Notes: a model not told the origin generated them from the sequence alone. DNA of 64,000 nucleotides from Eleusine coracana subsp. coracana (GCA_032690845.1 CM064420.1:59012707-59076706); one strand, 5' to 3'. Positions 23,206-36,226 are shown, counted from the stretch's first letter. Translations and numbers: made by a program.

Positions 23206-23849
23206 ATGTTTATTAAGAAATAATAAAATAATTAGCATCCCTCTTGCCCTAATACTACCTTCTCTCTTCTAAAAACCAAACTAGATCTAGATTTCCATTG
23301 ACATAAAACAAGCTAGATATAATAATTATTTTATATAGTGATGAAAAGAGATGATGTATGCCTTCATAAACTTCAACTATATCCAAATAGAATCATTCCA
23401 ATCAAACAAATTTAGCTAAAATTTGATAAAAAACTAACAAACTTAAACCATAAAATTCTACTTGATTTCAAAATGAGAACACAAAAAAACCAATGGGATG
23501 AGTTCCCCTTACCTCAAAGATCAAATTTCTACAAAAAAAAACGAACTTAAAACCTTCCTCCCTTGGTTTTCGTGATTTGCCCAAATTTTCGGACCGCCAC
23601 TGTTCGAGTGCACAGAGGACCTGTCGGAACGCGGTATTTATAAGCTGGGCACTTTATAGCGGCGGTTGGTATTTTCAACCGCCGCTATTATGCCCTAAAT
23701 AGAGGCCATGTCAACCGCCGCTATTGGGGGCTCTGTAGCAGCGGCTCAAACCGCGGCAGGCCCCCTAGGCTCTGTAGCGGCGGCTCATTTTGGACCGCGC
23801 CGTTGCGGCCTTTGGGCTGCCGCCGCTACAGACCCGTTTTGTGGTAGTG

Positions 23850-24315
23850 CCTGGCCACCGCGGTGCCACCTCCTCCTCCTCCTCCTCTAGCCACGACGCC
23901 GCCGCCTCCTCCCCACTCCTTCGGCCACCGCCGCCTCCTCCTCCTCCCCTGGCCACGCCGCCGGTTGCCTCCTCCTCCAAGGCGAGGGCGGATCCTGCGG
24001 TGACGACGCCGCTCCTCGGATGCAGAGGCGAGCACGGATCGAGCGACGACGGCACCGGTCCTTCTCATCCTGGATGCGGAGGCGGGCGGATCCGACCATG
24101 GAGCTTTTTTTTTTTTGTTTTGCGGGTTTAAGAGTAGCGGCGGATAAAGATGTCTCCCGCCGCTACTAGCTTCGTTGTTGCTGCGGGTTGTTTCATCAAA
24201 CGGACACCTGCCGCTAGAGCTCTTTTTCTTTAGCGGCGTTAGGTAGCAGCGGAGCAGCCCACCCGCCGCTACAGTGGGTTTTGCACTGCCGCTACAGTAC
24301 ACTTTTGTTGTAGTG
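23850..24315 (-). mobile_element. Second CACTA terminus with GC-rich insert
   Basis: The right edge on the minus strand reads CACTACAACAAAAGTGTAC followed by GTAGCGGC-type sub-terminal repeats (24125-24300). It has the same orientation as the terminus at 23849, so two CACTA ends lie 466 bp apart. Between them (23850-24100) is a GC-rich segment with CCTCCTCCT runs, possibly a captured coding fragment. I cannot identify it. Confidence 0.65.
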
Positions 24316-24689
24316 AGTTTTAGAGAGGCTGTTGGATTTCCACATCGGTTTAGGGGTTGTTTCATTTTAGGGAATAGCTAAAATCAGGAAATTTAGAGTC
24401 TTTTTTTAGAGAGTCTCTTGAAGTTGCTATAAAGGAGTCTAAAGATTTCTACATTTCTATATGTGTTGATTTGTATTTCATTAAAAACTTATTAGACCAA
24501 AAGTCATTACAGGCAGAGCTGCCCAAGGAACTTACTAACCGGCAACAAATTGCTAATTTCGTAGATGTAACAAGCAGACAAAAACAATTTATATATATTT
24601 AATATAAATTGACTAATGTAGGAGTCAAAGACACCACGTCCGAGGAGAGAAATTATCACAAACTAAAATCCATAATGCATGCTTAAGAC

Positions 24690-25807
24690 TTACATCCAAA
24701 ACGCAACAGGCTTCTCCATGTGAAGATTGTAACTTTTAGGCAGTCGGTAAGATCGAACCCTGTTGTTTACAGCCGTCCGCAGGTCACCATTCTTATCATA
24801 CTGGAGAGAAAATGTGGTTACCTGAAGCAGATAGTGAATGCGCCCCGGCAACAGTTCCTCCCAAATGTCCTCTTGGCGATCGTTTATGGAGAAGCACTGC
24901 ACAAGGCAGAACTTGCTTCTTCCCCCATATAGACGAGGGTGGCCCCAACATGCTTCTCAGCAGGGTCTACGCAAAACAGCCTGTCCTTGCTGAGCTTCCA
25001 AACGGGGGGCTCATCAGCAGCAGCAGCATCTGCGGATACCACTTCACAGGTGCAGAGGTGGCCAAGTGTGGTCGGGTCGCCGGAGAGTCCTACCCACGCG
25101 TCCAGCTCAAGGTCGAAGTAGCCACGGCCTTGGAATGGCAGCCGCCAGTCACCATGGCGATTCCACTTGCCACTTTGCGTGTCGAAGGAAAATGTGGCAA
25201 CCTTGGATCGTTTGTTCTGATTGTGCTTCTCGGTTGTGTAGAAGATTGTCCGTCCATCAGGGTGCACGGCATGAGAGACGACGGAGTGTCTGAACGGTGG
25301 CTTTGGAAGGTGTTCCCACTTCCATATAACCTTGATGCTGCCAAGTGCATCGTCGGGGCTCGGCGGAGGCGGGACAAGCATCTCGAAGTGACCGCTATCC
25401 AGGAGGATGAGATAGCCATCATCTACCTCAACGTAGGCGTTGCAGTATGGGTTGGGCTGCACTTTGTGCCGAGGGCCAAAGGTGAGAGCCCGCGTGCACA
25501 CATCCCACATGGGGATGTTGCGCCTGCGCGTGTGATGCGTGGCGATGATCTTGGTGCCGAAGCTGGTGAACAGCTCACAGAATCCTCGGGGAGCCTCCAG
25601 GCGGAACACCGCCGGCGGCAGCCGCTGCTCGATGCTGTCCATGGGGCCGTCGTCGGAATCAGAGTCCGACGACAGGTCTAATTTCCGGATGCTGTACCCT
25701 TTCTCCCAGTCGTCCAGGACAAGGTACAGGTGGCGCCGCCGCCGACGACGAGAAAGCTTGGCTGCGCGGCCGCCGCGTTCATCAGCCGGCCGCTTCTTCG
25801 GAATCAT
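24690..25807 (-). pseudogene. Gene B: paralog of gene A with a one-base frameshift
   Basis: The frame runs from ATG 25807 (MIPKKRPADERGG) through HLYLVLDDWEKGYSIRKLD, AVHPDGRTIFY and FCVDPAEKHVGATLVYM, colinear with gene A. At the five-C run 24922-24926 (GGGGG on the coding strand) one base is missing relative to gene A. The upstream frame hits a stop at 24884-24886. The following frame (CFSINDRQEDIWEELLPG to RSYRLPK...PVAFWM, stop 24690-24692) remains highly conserved. Without the indel the protein would be about 371 residues. The rest is undamaged, so the event is either very recent or a base-calling error. The stretch has no splice-like signals. Confidence 0.8.
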
Positions 25808-26339
25808 ACATATCCTTGTTTACTGGATAGAAACTTTGAGATCCAATCTGATTGTCAAATAAACACAAAACAATTATATCGCCCCCAAATCCTCCGCTGC
25901 AACTCAGAATCTGAATCGAAAACAAAAACAAGCACCCACCTCCGTGTCGAAACCAGTCAATTGGCAAGCAAATCTACAGCAGAGCCGGCCTGGAGTGGAC
26001 TTATTTGACGAGGCCAAGCGATGTCGGCGGAGGGGGTTGTTTTGTTTGTCCCTTTTTTCTATTTTTATTTGTTTTTGGAAGCCGCGAGGGTTGTTCTTAA
26101 GAACCCTAAGAGGCTCTAATGGGCTCAGACAAAACGCTACCCACAACATGGTTTAGGCCCATCACACTAGGCCCACTTGGTTTAGGCCCATGACACTATG
26201 TCGGCGGAGGGGGGTTGTTTTGATCGCTACGGCAGATCAAAAGTGGCAGATCGAGCTGGAAGAAATCAGGAAAGTTGGTCAGGCAGTCACGAAACTAGGT
26301 TCAGGGTTTTCGAATTTACAATCTCACAAACTCCAGTCC

Positions 26340-26545
26340 ACAGCTTCCCGGAATCTACAACTTCATGGGCATGAATCCATCACGTCCGCCGGTGATGACG
26401 ACCATGTTCCAGGCAGCCGATCGAGACCTTGATGCGGCACTACTCATCCAGCAGGCCGGCGCAGTTGACGTACTTGAGTCTTGAGGGACGGGAGCAGCTA
26501 GCTTCTCCTCGGGACACGTCGGTAAAATGACGGCAGCCTGGAAGA
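26340..26545 (-). pseudogene. Degenerate third copy of the WD40 gene 3' end
   Basis: The strings CCGCCGGTGATGACGACC, ATGTTCCAGGCAGCCGA, GGCGCAGTTGACGTACTTGAG and GACGGGAGCAGCT follow the order of 27065-27240, with small insertions and substitutions. It lies directly 3' of the real gene, so the last exon was duplicated in tandem and then decayed. Confidence 0.8.
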
Positions 26546-27062
26546 AGCAGTGCAGCGGCAAGGTAGCAGCGTGGCCTTGTCGACGCATGCGTGAGAGAAG
26601 CTTTTCTTCTGTTCGATTTGTCGTGCCCCGTTTTTTTTGACCCATTACCGGAGCAAAGTCAAACAAAGTCAGTAATCCCATACATTGTTTTCGAAAATTC
26701 AGTAAGAATTCGTTCATGTGTACAGAACAGTTTTTGGTTTCAATATGAGAAGAAAGATTCACGGTGTCGAATGGCCTAGTCTTTAACGTTGGACAACACT
26801 TGCAACAAAAGCATAACTCAAGGGAAAAACACAATTAACATTTTAGCTAACGACCATCTTTAAGAGGACCACCAGTTTACCACAACACTATCTGACTTTT
26901 TAGTTTGTATGCACAAGTTTATACGACAGTACTTAACTGACAAGGTTGGTTAGCCAGTCACCGAATCGAACTACAACTGTTTCTCAGCCTTTTGAATCTC
27001 TGTATGTATCTCACAAACTCCGGTCCACATCTTTCTGCCCCCAGAAAGAGCAAGGCAGCAAG

Positions 27063-29912
27063 CTACAGCTTCACCGGCAAGCCATAGTTATGGAAGCAGC
27101 GGATGACTCCGTCGCGGCCGCCGGTGACGACGACCATGTTCCAGGCAGCCGAGACCTTGCTATGGCAGTCGTCCATCCCGGCGCAGTTGACGTACTTGAG
27201 GGACGGGAGCAGCTTCTCCTCGGGCCACGTGGCGGCGGCCCGCATGCCGTCCGCGAAGAACCACGTGCCGAACGAGCAGCGCTCCCGGTCGCGGCACACG
27301 GTGGGGCCCTTCTCCGGCGACCGGAGACGATCCCCGCCGTGTTCGTGCGGCCCCGGCCACGCCGCCACTGACGTCACGCCCTTGGAGGAGAACATCTCGC
27401 AGGATCGAACTGATCTCGAACACCTTCCGCCGCCGCCGCCGCCGCCGGCGGCCGACGACGGCGCGTCGAAGTTCCATATGTAGACGTTGGAGTCCGCGCC
27501 GGCCGACACGAGGTATTGACCGTCGGATGTCAGAGACGGCGTGAGGAGGGACTTGGAGTTCCATCGTCCTGCGACAGGGGAACAAATGGCGATGGACTGC
27601 GTAAGCTGTACTCCCTTATTAAGATATAGGGATGGGAGGGTCTGAGGGATTGGCGGGAAATCTGACCTTCAAACTTTTGGGTGATGCCAGCACCTTCAAA
27701 AACTCGAATTTTAGAATCCGCTGACGCGATCACCATCCTAGAAGAATTACCTCTCAAAAACTGTGACATGTATAATCAATTGGTTAGCTGATTCATATAG
27801 CAATGGTAAGAGGAAAAAAAATGCTTATCTGAATTAAGGTTCGTGGATAAAGAAACACATGAATGCAGTCATGCAGAGCGGCTAACCTGCAGTCCGGTGA
27901 TTTGATTGCCAGAAGATTTCTTCTTCTTTACGCGCCTTACTTTCTCCAGTTCCATGTTATCACCTATTTTTGTTAAAACAAACAATTTACAGTTCTTAGT
28001 TAGGAGCAGTAATAGTTTTGTAGACATTTCATTAAACTTTGTCATAAGGAACATCAGAAAACATCCAGTGGGGGGAAAAAAATGAGAAATGCATTATACA
28101 GTACCTGACAGATCATAGAAGCGGCATTTCCCTGCAACGTTTCCGGCAATAACACCCTGATATGGATAAAAAATGCTTCAGTTAGCACCCAACTTGGTGA
28201 AAACAAACTTCAGAAACATTTTTTTTTTCAGCCTCGAACCTTTCCATCTGGTTTGTAACTCACGGCAGTTATGATGTCTCTTGTATCATCCCAATCAACT
28301 ACTCGCTTCTCCGACACATCCCAAATTCGGACTTTGCCATCTATTGACCCACTGATGAAGTATCTTTCATCAACTGGGTTGAATTGCACGCTTGTCACTG
28401 TAAATATATTCATCAGAAAGAAGAAAATTTATGACTTCGAAATTGTAACTGGAACCAGTAAAACAAACTTAAACATCAGTATACAGTATGTGAAGAAAAA
28501 CGCAAAGTAAATAATCTTTTGGGTACTCATAACACCGCAACAATTACTATACGGGATATATAAGTTAATGTTTAAACATACCATAATCTCTGTGTTGGAA
28601 TACTGCTAGACAGCCATCACAGCCAACTTTCCACATGCGTACCGTCCTGTCTTTAGATGCAGTCAAGAGAAACTGCAGGAAAACTCTAATCAGTTCGTCT
28701 CAAAAAAAAAAAAAAAATCATTAATCAGTTCTAGTAGCAATCTTGACACAAATTTTTTAATATAGTGATATGAAAGTAGGCACAAACAGCATCAATGTCA
28801 GTATGAGTACCCAAATTGTAAACCACTAAGACAACACTTACATCTGATTTTGACCATGTCATATCTATTATATCACTTGTATGCCCATGAAATTCATGCT
28901 GCGGTGTCTCTGAAATGCTGAAAACTTTCCTGGGTATTATGGCAAGGGTACGGCTTCCACCTTTCCCCATCTTCAGTTTAAGGCCCTTAGTTCTATCCAT
29001 GTACTTCCCAGGAGGCTCTCTGCCATACAAATTAGGAGAGGATTCAACTTCTTTTATCATCCAAATGCGCACAATATAGTCATCACCGACACTAGCTAGA
29101 TGCCATCCAGATGGACTGAACTTCATGACCCTAATTGCACCTCCGTGGGCTTGGATTTCTTGACACATGTAGACAGCAGAAAAGTCCATCCACTTTTTGT
29201 TCTGCTGGTAAACTATTGTTCTGCACAATGTGCTTGTCTTCAAACTTTTCACAGGAACATCATACATACATAGTATAGCTTCTCCCTTTTTTCTTGTGAA
29301 ACTTCCACAAAAGCCCTTGTGATCCTTTTGCTTAACACTATATGCGATATTTGTCCCTTTTGCAGAGATACGACCACGGCCCTTCCGCAAAAATTCATGA
29401 ACAAGCTGAGAGAAACTACGAAAACCTTCAGACTGGTTTATATTCATAATGGCGCCCATTCCAAAACCATCAACCATGCCAGTCAGTCCATGGGGCTCAA
29501 ATTCATGAACTAAAAATCTGTTGCCGGAATCTATATCTGTTATGTAATAAGTACTATCTGGTGCTGCTGCAGACTGAGAAAAAGATGACCATGCCGTCGA
29601 ACAGATGGTACTAATTTTCTCCTCCAGGTCACCAATTGCGCAATCAGTTGTAATTTCTCCCTGCCACTGTGAAAAGGTAATGCCAGTAGGAATAGATTCA
29701 GCAAAGCCCATTCCCATGAGGAATCTGTGCCTCCTTTCTTCGACGCTCGTCGGTTCACTTGTCCACAACTCATACTCAGGTGCCCATGATGCTAATACTT
29801 GGTCACTTGTGCTGTATTCAACCAAAGATGAAGCATCTATTGAGCTCCTGGCATGATCATCACAGGCATCAAAGAATAGGTCGCCTTCTTCATCAGAGTC
29901 GACGCTTGACAT
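27063..29912 (-). CDS. WD40-repeat protein (WDR44-like), seven coding exons
   Basis: Exons in transcript order: 29912-28842, 28672-28582, 28397-28240, 28156-28105, 27963-27887, 27760-27667, 27568-27063. All have GT-AG borders, and the total of 2049 nt gives 682 residues plus TAG. The first 250 residues are acidic to mixed (MSSVDSDEEGDLFFDACDD) without WD repeats. Repeats start near residue 253 (AHGGAIRVMKFSPSG, VRIW), then HEFHGHTSDIIDMTWS..DRTVRMW, VQFNPVDERYFISGS..VRIWD, YKPDG.., IASADSKIRVFEG, SDGQYLVSAGADSNVYIW and a last VVTGGRDGVIRCF. This layout fits the plant WD-repeat-44 type, a scaffold with no enzymatic motif; the partners are unknown. Exon 6 uses donor GTCAGA after FEG, supported by the phase and by the FEGRWNSKSLL join. 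Partial copies lie at 11440, 21110 and 26340. Confidence 0.93.
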
Positions 29913-31874
29913 GCTATCACAAGTTGCTCTGAACCCAGCAAAAGTATGAGACCAGTCGCGCTTGTAGGCCCAGTAAAATTCTTAGTTCCTCAGAGAGTCA
30001 GAGCAGGATCAGAAGACAGAAGAACCTGACCACGACACGAAAAATTGCAACACATCAGAACCAGATAATGTCGCTTCAATTCCTCGCAGAAATAGAGATA
30101 ATGTCACTTCGAAAGTAAAGATGATTGTCCCAAAATATTATTCACTCGACCTGATGTTGACCACCACAGAAAGTTCAGGAAATTTAAAAGCCGAAAAGTG
30201 CACTAACTTAGAATTGGATGAGAAGTGCACTAAGGAATTCGAGGAAACTGGACGAACATAATCAACCAACAAACACGAACATGCATCAAACCAATTGCAT
30301 AGATCAAATAGCCCAGGTATAACTGGCTCCAATTCTGGAACTTGTCCACACATGTTATCTCAGTTTTCCAGTAACAAAAAAAAATTTAAAAAAATCCAGG
30401 AAACTAGAATATCCAGAGCATCTTGTGCTCTGAAACCAAATCGTAGAGAAACTAGAATGTCTGCTGTAATACTAAAATTTGCGGCAGGTTACCATTCCCA
30501 GCAAGAGAAGCATATTGAAACAGCACACATCATGCTCACAGTGGATAAACTCAAAAGCAAAGTTTTTTCCGAAGGAAGAAATGGCAAAAACGATGTCGTC
30601 AAGTCAAATGAGGAAGACAGCTCTCTGTCAGCAGAACAGACAAGCTGAGTGATATCCTCAACATCTACAGTTCTCCAGAGAAAGACAAATTTGCAAAGCA
30701 AACAACATCCTTTTGACCTCAACAACAAATGGCATCTGTTTCCACACAACTAATCAAACAATTATTATCCCCGTAACAATTTCGTAATCCACCAGCCCAC
30801 ATCGACGATCGCGCAGCGGTAGCAGGCTAGCAGCACAGCCGCAGCAGCCAGTAGCGGCGCGATGCAAGAACCAAGAAAGCCAGAGCAGGCCACTCCATAC
30901 CCACACGCGCGCGGCTCACACGGATCCCAAAAAAGAAGTAAGCTAAAGAAAGGCTGCCCTGCCCTGTCAAAAAGCCAAGAACACGCGAGCAACCAGAGAA
31001 GGGACAAGGAAAATCACTCACATCTCCAGCAGAGCTGGACAGCGAGGTGACAGCAGCGGTCGGAGCGTGGCATGCTCCCTTCGGCCGCCGACAAGCAACC
31101 CTGCCGCCGCCGCCATCGGCTGGCTGGCACTACGGCCGCTCTCACGCTGCAGGTGGGCCGTCCATTAAAGCCTGCCTGCGCCGCCTCCCTTGAGCCTCGC
31201 CAGAGAATGGCAGAGATCTCACGTTAATGCGTGATCCATAAAGAACAATCTTTTTTCTGCTGGTACGGTACCGCATTACTGCTGCCAAAGAAAGCATGCT
31301 TTCGGGCTTCCAAATCCACATGGTACACTGCACGAAGCTACTCTAAGCGAACAAGGGAAAAGGCAGTACTCTATGTCGCCAAACAGAGCAGGACTAAGAC
31401 ACCGTGGTAACTTGGCAGAGACTATTTCGAGTAGTCATTTTCAAAGAGAGAGAACTTTTCCAACGGTAGCAGATTTTTGGGTAAAAAAAAAACAGACCAG
31501 TTCAGTTACAACTTACAAACAGTCCAGGCTTTATTGTGCTTCTCCTTTGTGGCCAGCGAACAGTCGGATTTGGAAGAAAAATTCCCCATATCCAGATGCG
31601 TGATTACTCACGCGGAGAGTTAAAGCAACAAAGATACACGCAATAATCTAAGCAAAACAACGTCGTCAAGAACGAGCCAGCATTTCCAAAATTCTGCGCC
31701 GTTCTTCCCCGCGATCCCCACCAAACAAAGACACGCAAAACCCAGCACTGTTCCATTGAAATCGAAATACTCATAACGCAGAAACGTACCCGAAAAAGAG
31801 GAAAGAATAACACCGTTTTGCTGCGCACAGGAAGCAGAGCAAAGATCACAACCAAACCAAGTCAGCAGCAGCCA

Positions 31875-32200
31875 CTCACCGTGAGCTTTCGCAACCCGTG
31901 GATCCTTGGCCTGCCTGAGCCGTTCTCCTACTCCTAGACGCCGGCGCCGAAGAGGAAGGGCACAACAGAAGAGAAGAGCCCCACCGGAGGGAGTGTCGGA
32001 GAGGAAGGGTCCCCAGGGCCACGCACGAGCCCCGCGGATGAAGAATTCCGCGTGGTTCTCTTCTCGAGTTGAGAGTTCTGCTTCTTCGGTCCCGCCCCAG
32101 CCACAGCCAGAGGAGCCAGAGACAGCGGGACACGACCCAGTGACTGCCGTCTCCGCTCCTCGTCCTCCCTCGAAACAGTTTGGCCTTTTATCTCCACGGA
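31875..32200 (-). promoter_or_regulatory. Probable promoter and leader exon of the WD40 gene
   Basis: On the minus strand a GC-rich block has a TATA-like GATAAAAGG (32181-32192), an ACGTGG box just upstream, and a leader ending AAGCTCACG before a GTGAGT donor (about 31880). No coding frame is kept. A leader exon spliced to the ATG exon at 29912 would mean a 5'-UTR intron of about 1.9 kb. The transcript link is inferred from orientation and distance. Confidence 0.5.
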
Positions 32201-32464
32201 CCACGTCGCCCGGGAATTAACTCCCGAATGGCTGGCGTCGTCGCGCCCCTTCCCACCGGTAAACCAGGCTTATATTCTGTGTGCCGCGGGGGGCTGGCTC
32301 TGGCTGGGCTGGGTTCCGTTTTCATGGGTTCTTTGTCATCCTGGCTCGCTGACAAGTGGGGTCGGGTTTTTTGTTCTTCCGCTTGGCCTTGTTGCAGATC
32401 ATATCTCGTGCTCATGTTTCTGTAACCGTAGGATGGCCCGGCTAATTTTCACATTTTTGGATAT

Positions 32465-33030
32465 TAGAGTGCATAGAAACATAACATTTTTCTCCGCAAA
32501 TAATGCGATCTACAATCCATCGTGTGACAAGTGAGTATCGTACACGTGGTCGGTTATCGGTGTCGAACAAAGGATCATCTCTTGTATATGGCACAATCGA
32601 AGTTGGAGTTGAGTACCTTAGATGACAGTTGTCTTACAAACGTATAACCGATGTAGGCTCAATGAATGCACTATTAAATTTGTAAATTATTTACGATATT
32701 TGTTGTCACATGATGAATTTATCATAAATTTACATTTCTTTGATTATTCTTTTGACGGTAACGCTCTCATCCGCTCATGGAGTGGCATTTAGAATACATG
32801 GAAATGTAAGCATTTTCTATGTGAATGTGATCCATGCCCCACCATGCGACGAGTGATTACCGTACACGTGGTCGGTTATAATTTAAAGTTAGAATCAAAT
32901 GTTTAGATGACAGTTGTCTTGCACATATATGTCTATTAAGCTCAATGAACATATTACTAATGTTTAAATTTCACATCATTTGCAAGATTTTTTTTGTTAC
33001 ATGATAATTTTATCGTAAATCTACATTCCG
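32465..33030 (+). repeat. Diverged direct duplication, about 250 bp
   Basis: The ordered strings TACACGTGGTCGGTTAT, TAGATGACAGTTGTCTT, CTCAATGAA and GTTACATGAT/GTCACATGATGAA occur in 32465-32735 and again in 32790-33030. No coding potential is seen. A smaller repeat with TATATAGGATA(T/A)AATTT follows near 33165-33245. Confidence 0.7.
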
Positions 33031-33249
33031 TCTCTAGTTTAAAGACAAATACTTTTGAGATTCAATTAGCAGTGTTTTATAGTTATGTTTCTTAGTCTTA
33101 ACTTATGTAGCTAACAATATGATTGAGGCCTTACAGTTACAGTTTAACGTAGACCCTTTTTATATAGGATATAATTTATTTTACAGCTAAAAAAACTATC
33201 TGTTATATAGGATAAAATTTGTTTTGCAACTAAAGAAAGCTATTTTATA

Positions 33250-36040
33250 CAGAACATCTATCATGCCTATGTAAAACAAAAGCTAGTACTTCACAATTTG
33301 TTTCTGCTAATTTATTCTTCTTCCTTATTCGTACTGTTCCCCTAGGTCGAAGAGTTTAAGCATCCTACCCCTATCATCATAAAAATGTTTTTGAGGGAAA
33401 GCGACACAATGTTTTTGTGCTTGTTTGTCTCGAGCTAACATCATAAAAATTAATGCTGGTTAATGCAACTTAGGCCAAACTTACCTTGAATATGGATAAC
33501 AGTTATTTTTATCATAAAGATTGCTCGTTTATTAATTCAAACGAGATCCAGCACGGTCGCGAAACATAAGTTCAGTTTTTAGCAAATACGCCTTTGTCAC
33601 GCTTTGTGTTTCTTTATAGCGAAAGGAATAGTGGTTGTATTAGTCTATAAACCTTACACATATCCGTATCATGTCTTTGTTGTAAAGAAAATAAAAGATA
33701 GACACGAAAGTCTTGTAAATTCTTTCATGTTCGTAGATATGAACATATGAAAAATTCTTAGCCAATTTGGCACGAACAAAAATTATGACCAAAGATTATA
33801 GCCATAACTGAATAACTCCTAAAGCTATTTCTCCTAGTTTGAGGGAAAGAGAAAACATCTCTGTCTTGGGTTGATTGCCTGATCATGCAGCGTGCTGTTA
33901 CTTCACTCATTTTGACGCGGTTGGTTTGTCTGATTGTACATTTCTATTGCACTTTTTAATATTTTTTTCCCAGAAATAGACTATGATGATTGTGTGCGCG
34001 GATTTGGACGCATTTAAGGCTCAGCTTTTTTGCCTTGTTGAACTCTGCGGGGCGGACGAAGCAAATGCCTTCGCATCAGGGCGGCGAGGTGGATGCACAC
34101 AGAAAGAAAAGGTAAAGACGATGGCATCCAGCAAAAGCAACGAAGTGTTCTAGGTTTTTCCTTCTTCTTTCTTGTGTGTAAATTAACTGTTTCATTGGCT
34201 GCATGGTCAACTATGCAGGGTGCGATTTTCCCATTCATTTTTTTTTAAAAAAAAATCTGAACATAGTACAATTTTTGCAACTATAGACGCGTGCATTGAT
34301 GGAAGGTCGAGGAAGAACTAGAGAAGTGCATGCAGACACGTGCTCATAGGTTTTATTTATGCACTTGTACTTTTTTCATTATGAAATACAATATATTTTG
34401 TAATCTCCCTTTTGTCATTTTCTTAGCCGCATGGGTAGTAAGTACACGTGAGCCTTCAGTGCAAACACCAGACAAGCTTCTGCCACAAGTCCAACGAATG
34501 AAAAAGAACAGAGAAGTTTGTCTGCGAATCCAGGGAACACGACTAGGCCCTCGGTCGGAGGCTGAAGCTACACAATGCAAGAAAGCGGCACGAGTTGAGA
34601 CATCCATCTTCTTCCATGTCACGTCATGGTATCAACAAAAAAAAAATCCTTTTCAATTGGATGGCAGTTTTCAGCCGAATGCCGCATTGGCTTTTTGGCA
34701 GTTTGATTGATAAGACAGGGGAGAAGAACTTGTACTAGGCGGTATATATAGCTCCTAGCTACTAGCATTGTACGTACAAATAGGAGTGTTGAGTCTTTGG
34801 GGGCATGCATTGCCGAGGGAAGAGATAGATTATTCGCGTGCTGTGGCTGTGGAGTGAGTGGTAGAGCAAGGGGTGTCGTAGTGTGAAGCCTTATGAAGCA
34901 AGCAAGCACAACCCAAAGATCTGATCGAATCGCTACTCGCTAGCACTAACAGTTATGATTACTTGAGGTATCTTGGACGCAGGAAGTACCGGCAACTGTA
35001 CACGAATTTTGGAACATGTTTCGGTGATGCCATCACGGCATCACCTTCCATCCCGTTTTCAATCGTTGGGGTATCCTCATCCATGTGCGTCTTGACAAGC
35101 CAACTGCAATCTGTTGCCTTCAAGAAAATAAAAACAGCAATCTGTCAAACAAAATGTCTGGTCAGCTGGCATTAACATCCTGATTGTCATCAGATCATCA
35201 GAGAAGTGGGTCAGGCTGAGGATAGTTTTTGCACAGAGAGAACCCGATCGAGGAAACCTTTGTCTGACTCTAACGGCAATTATCCTGGAATTTATTTGGC
35301 AGGCCTGCTGCTGCCGGGAAAAAACACGAAACGACAAGGAACAATGCAACAGTAACATTGCCAGACTCCGACCGGTGCACAGAAGCAGTAACATTGCCAG
35401 TACCGGCGGGACAATTTTTGTTCTGTCATGGCAACTGCTTTGCTGAGGACCTGAGGAATCATCTCACCGGTTCTAACATGTACTAATAGTACCTCTCTGT
35501 TCCATTGATGCTGGATCAGGCTTTTTGGTTAACTTGATTCCTAGAACTAGTTGATTACAGCACGAAAAAGGTTGTCATGTCCTTCTTTTATTAATATATT
35601 TTCTATCCTTCAATCAACTAAATATTTTTAGTCCCTAGTTTGTTACTTTGTCTTTTAATTTTTTATAACTTTTTATCTTTTTATTAATATTTTCTATCCT
35701 TCAATCAACTAAATTATTGAATTTAGATCCGATGGTTCAATAGCAGTGATTGAAAGTTTTTTAAACTTTAAATCTGTTGAAAATTAGCAAATCCCTTTTA
35801 TTAATGCCACTATTGTCTGTTGCGCTTCGTTTCTTCTTTTCTTCATGGTTGAACTGAGAGAGAAATATGCTCTGCAGTGCTTAGTTTGGTTGCCGCAGCT
35901 GTGTACCCGCCAGAATAAGATCGGTAATATTCGCAAAAGAAAAGAGAGAAAGAATAAGATCGGCAATGGGGGCCCAACCCGTTGAGTCAGCCCATAGTTT
36001 TTCTTCGAAAACTGAGCCCATATCTCTCTCCTCCTCTACT
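33250..36040. other. Intergenic region, no gene recognised
   Basis: AT-rich DNA with scattered short open frames (for example 34330-34710 +, 34619-34909 -), none with a recognisable family, splice structure or signal sequence. Confidence 0.4.
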
Positions 36041-36049
36041 CTCAGCTCA

Positions 36050-36226
36050 GCCTCATAAATAAATATGGCCCGAACTGCACCGGGATCCAATAACAGAAAA
36101 GAGCAGAGCACGCGACGTCGTCGTCGCCGGACTGCGCCCGCGCCCCTGCAATCGTGCGCGCGAGTCCACCGGCGCCGCGGTGTGCCTAGTGGAAGCCCTC
36201 GGTGCGTCCTCCGCCCTACCCGCGAG
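36050..36226 (+). promoter_or_regulatory. Promoter edge and leader exon of the capping-enzyme gene
   Basis: An AT-rich TATA-like CATAAATAAATAT at 36053-36065 is followed by a GC-rich leader ending CGCGAG before GTGAGG (donor at 36227). The next acceptor (TTGATAG, 36577) precedes the first coding exon. Usual plant layout with a 5'-UTR intron of 351 bp. Confidence 0.55.

Larger units (their letters stand above)
22080..23849 (-). mobile_element. Truncated CACTA (En/Spm) transposon
   Basis: The right edge, read on the minus strand, starts CACTACCACAAAACGGGTC. It is followed by sub-terminal TAGCGGCGG-type repeats (23640-23849), the hallmark of CACTA elements. Further in is a broken TNP2-like transposase frame (22932 downward). 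The left end is missing. The intervening AT-rich part (22925-23230) holds a tandem duplication. Confidence 0.8.
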
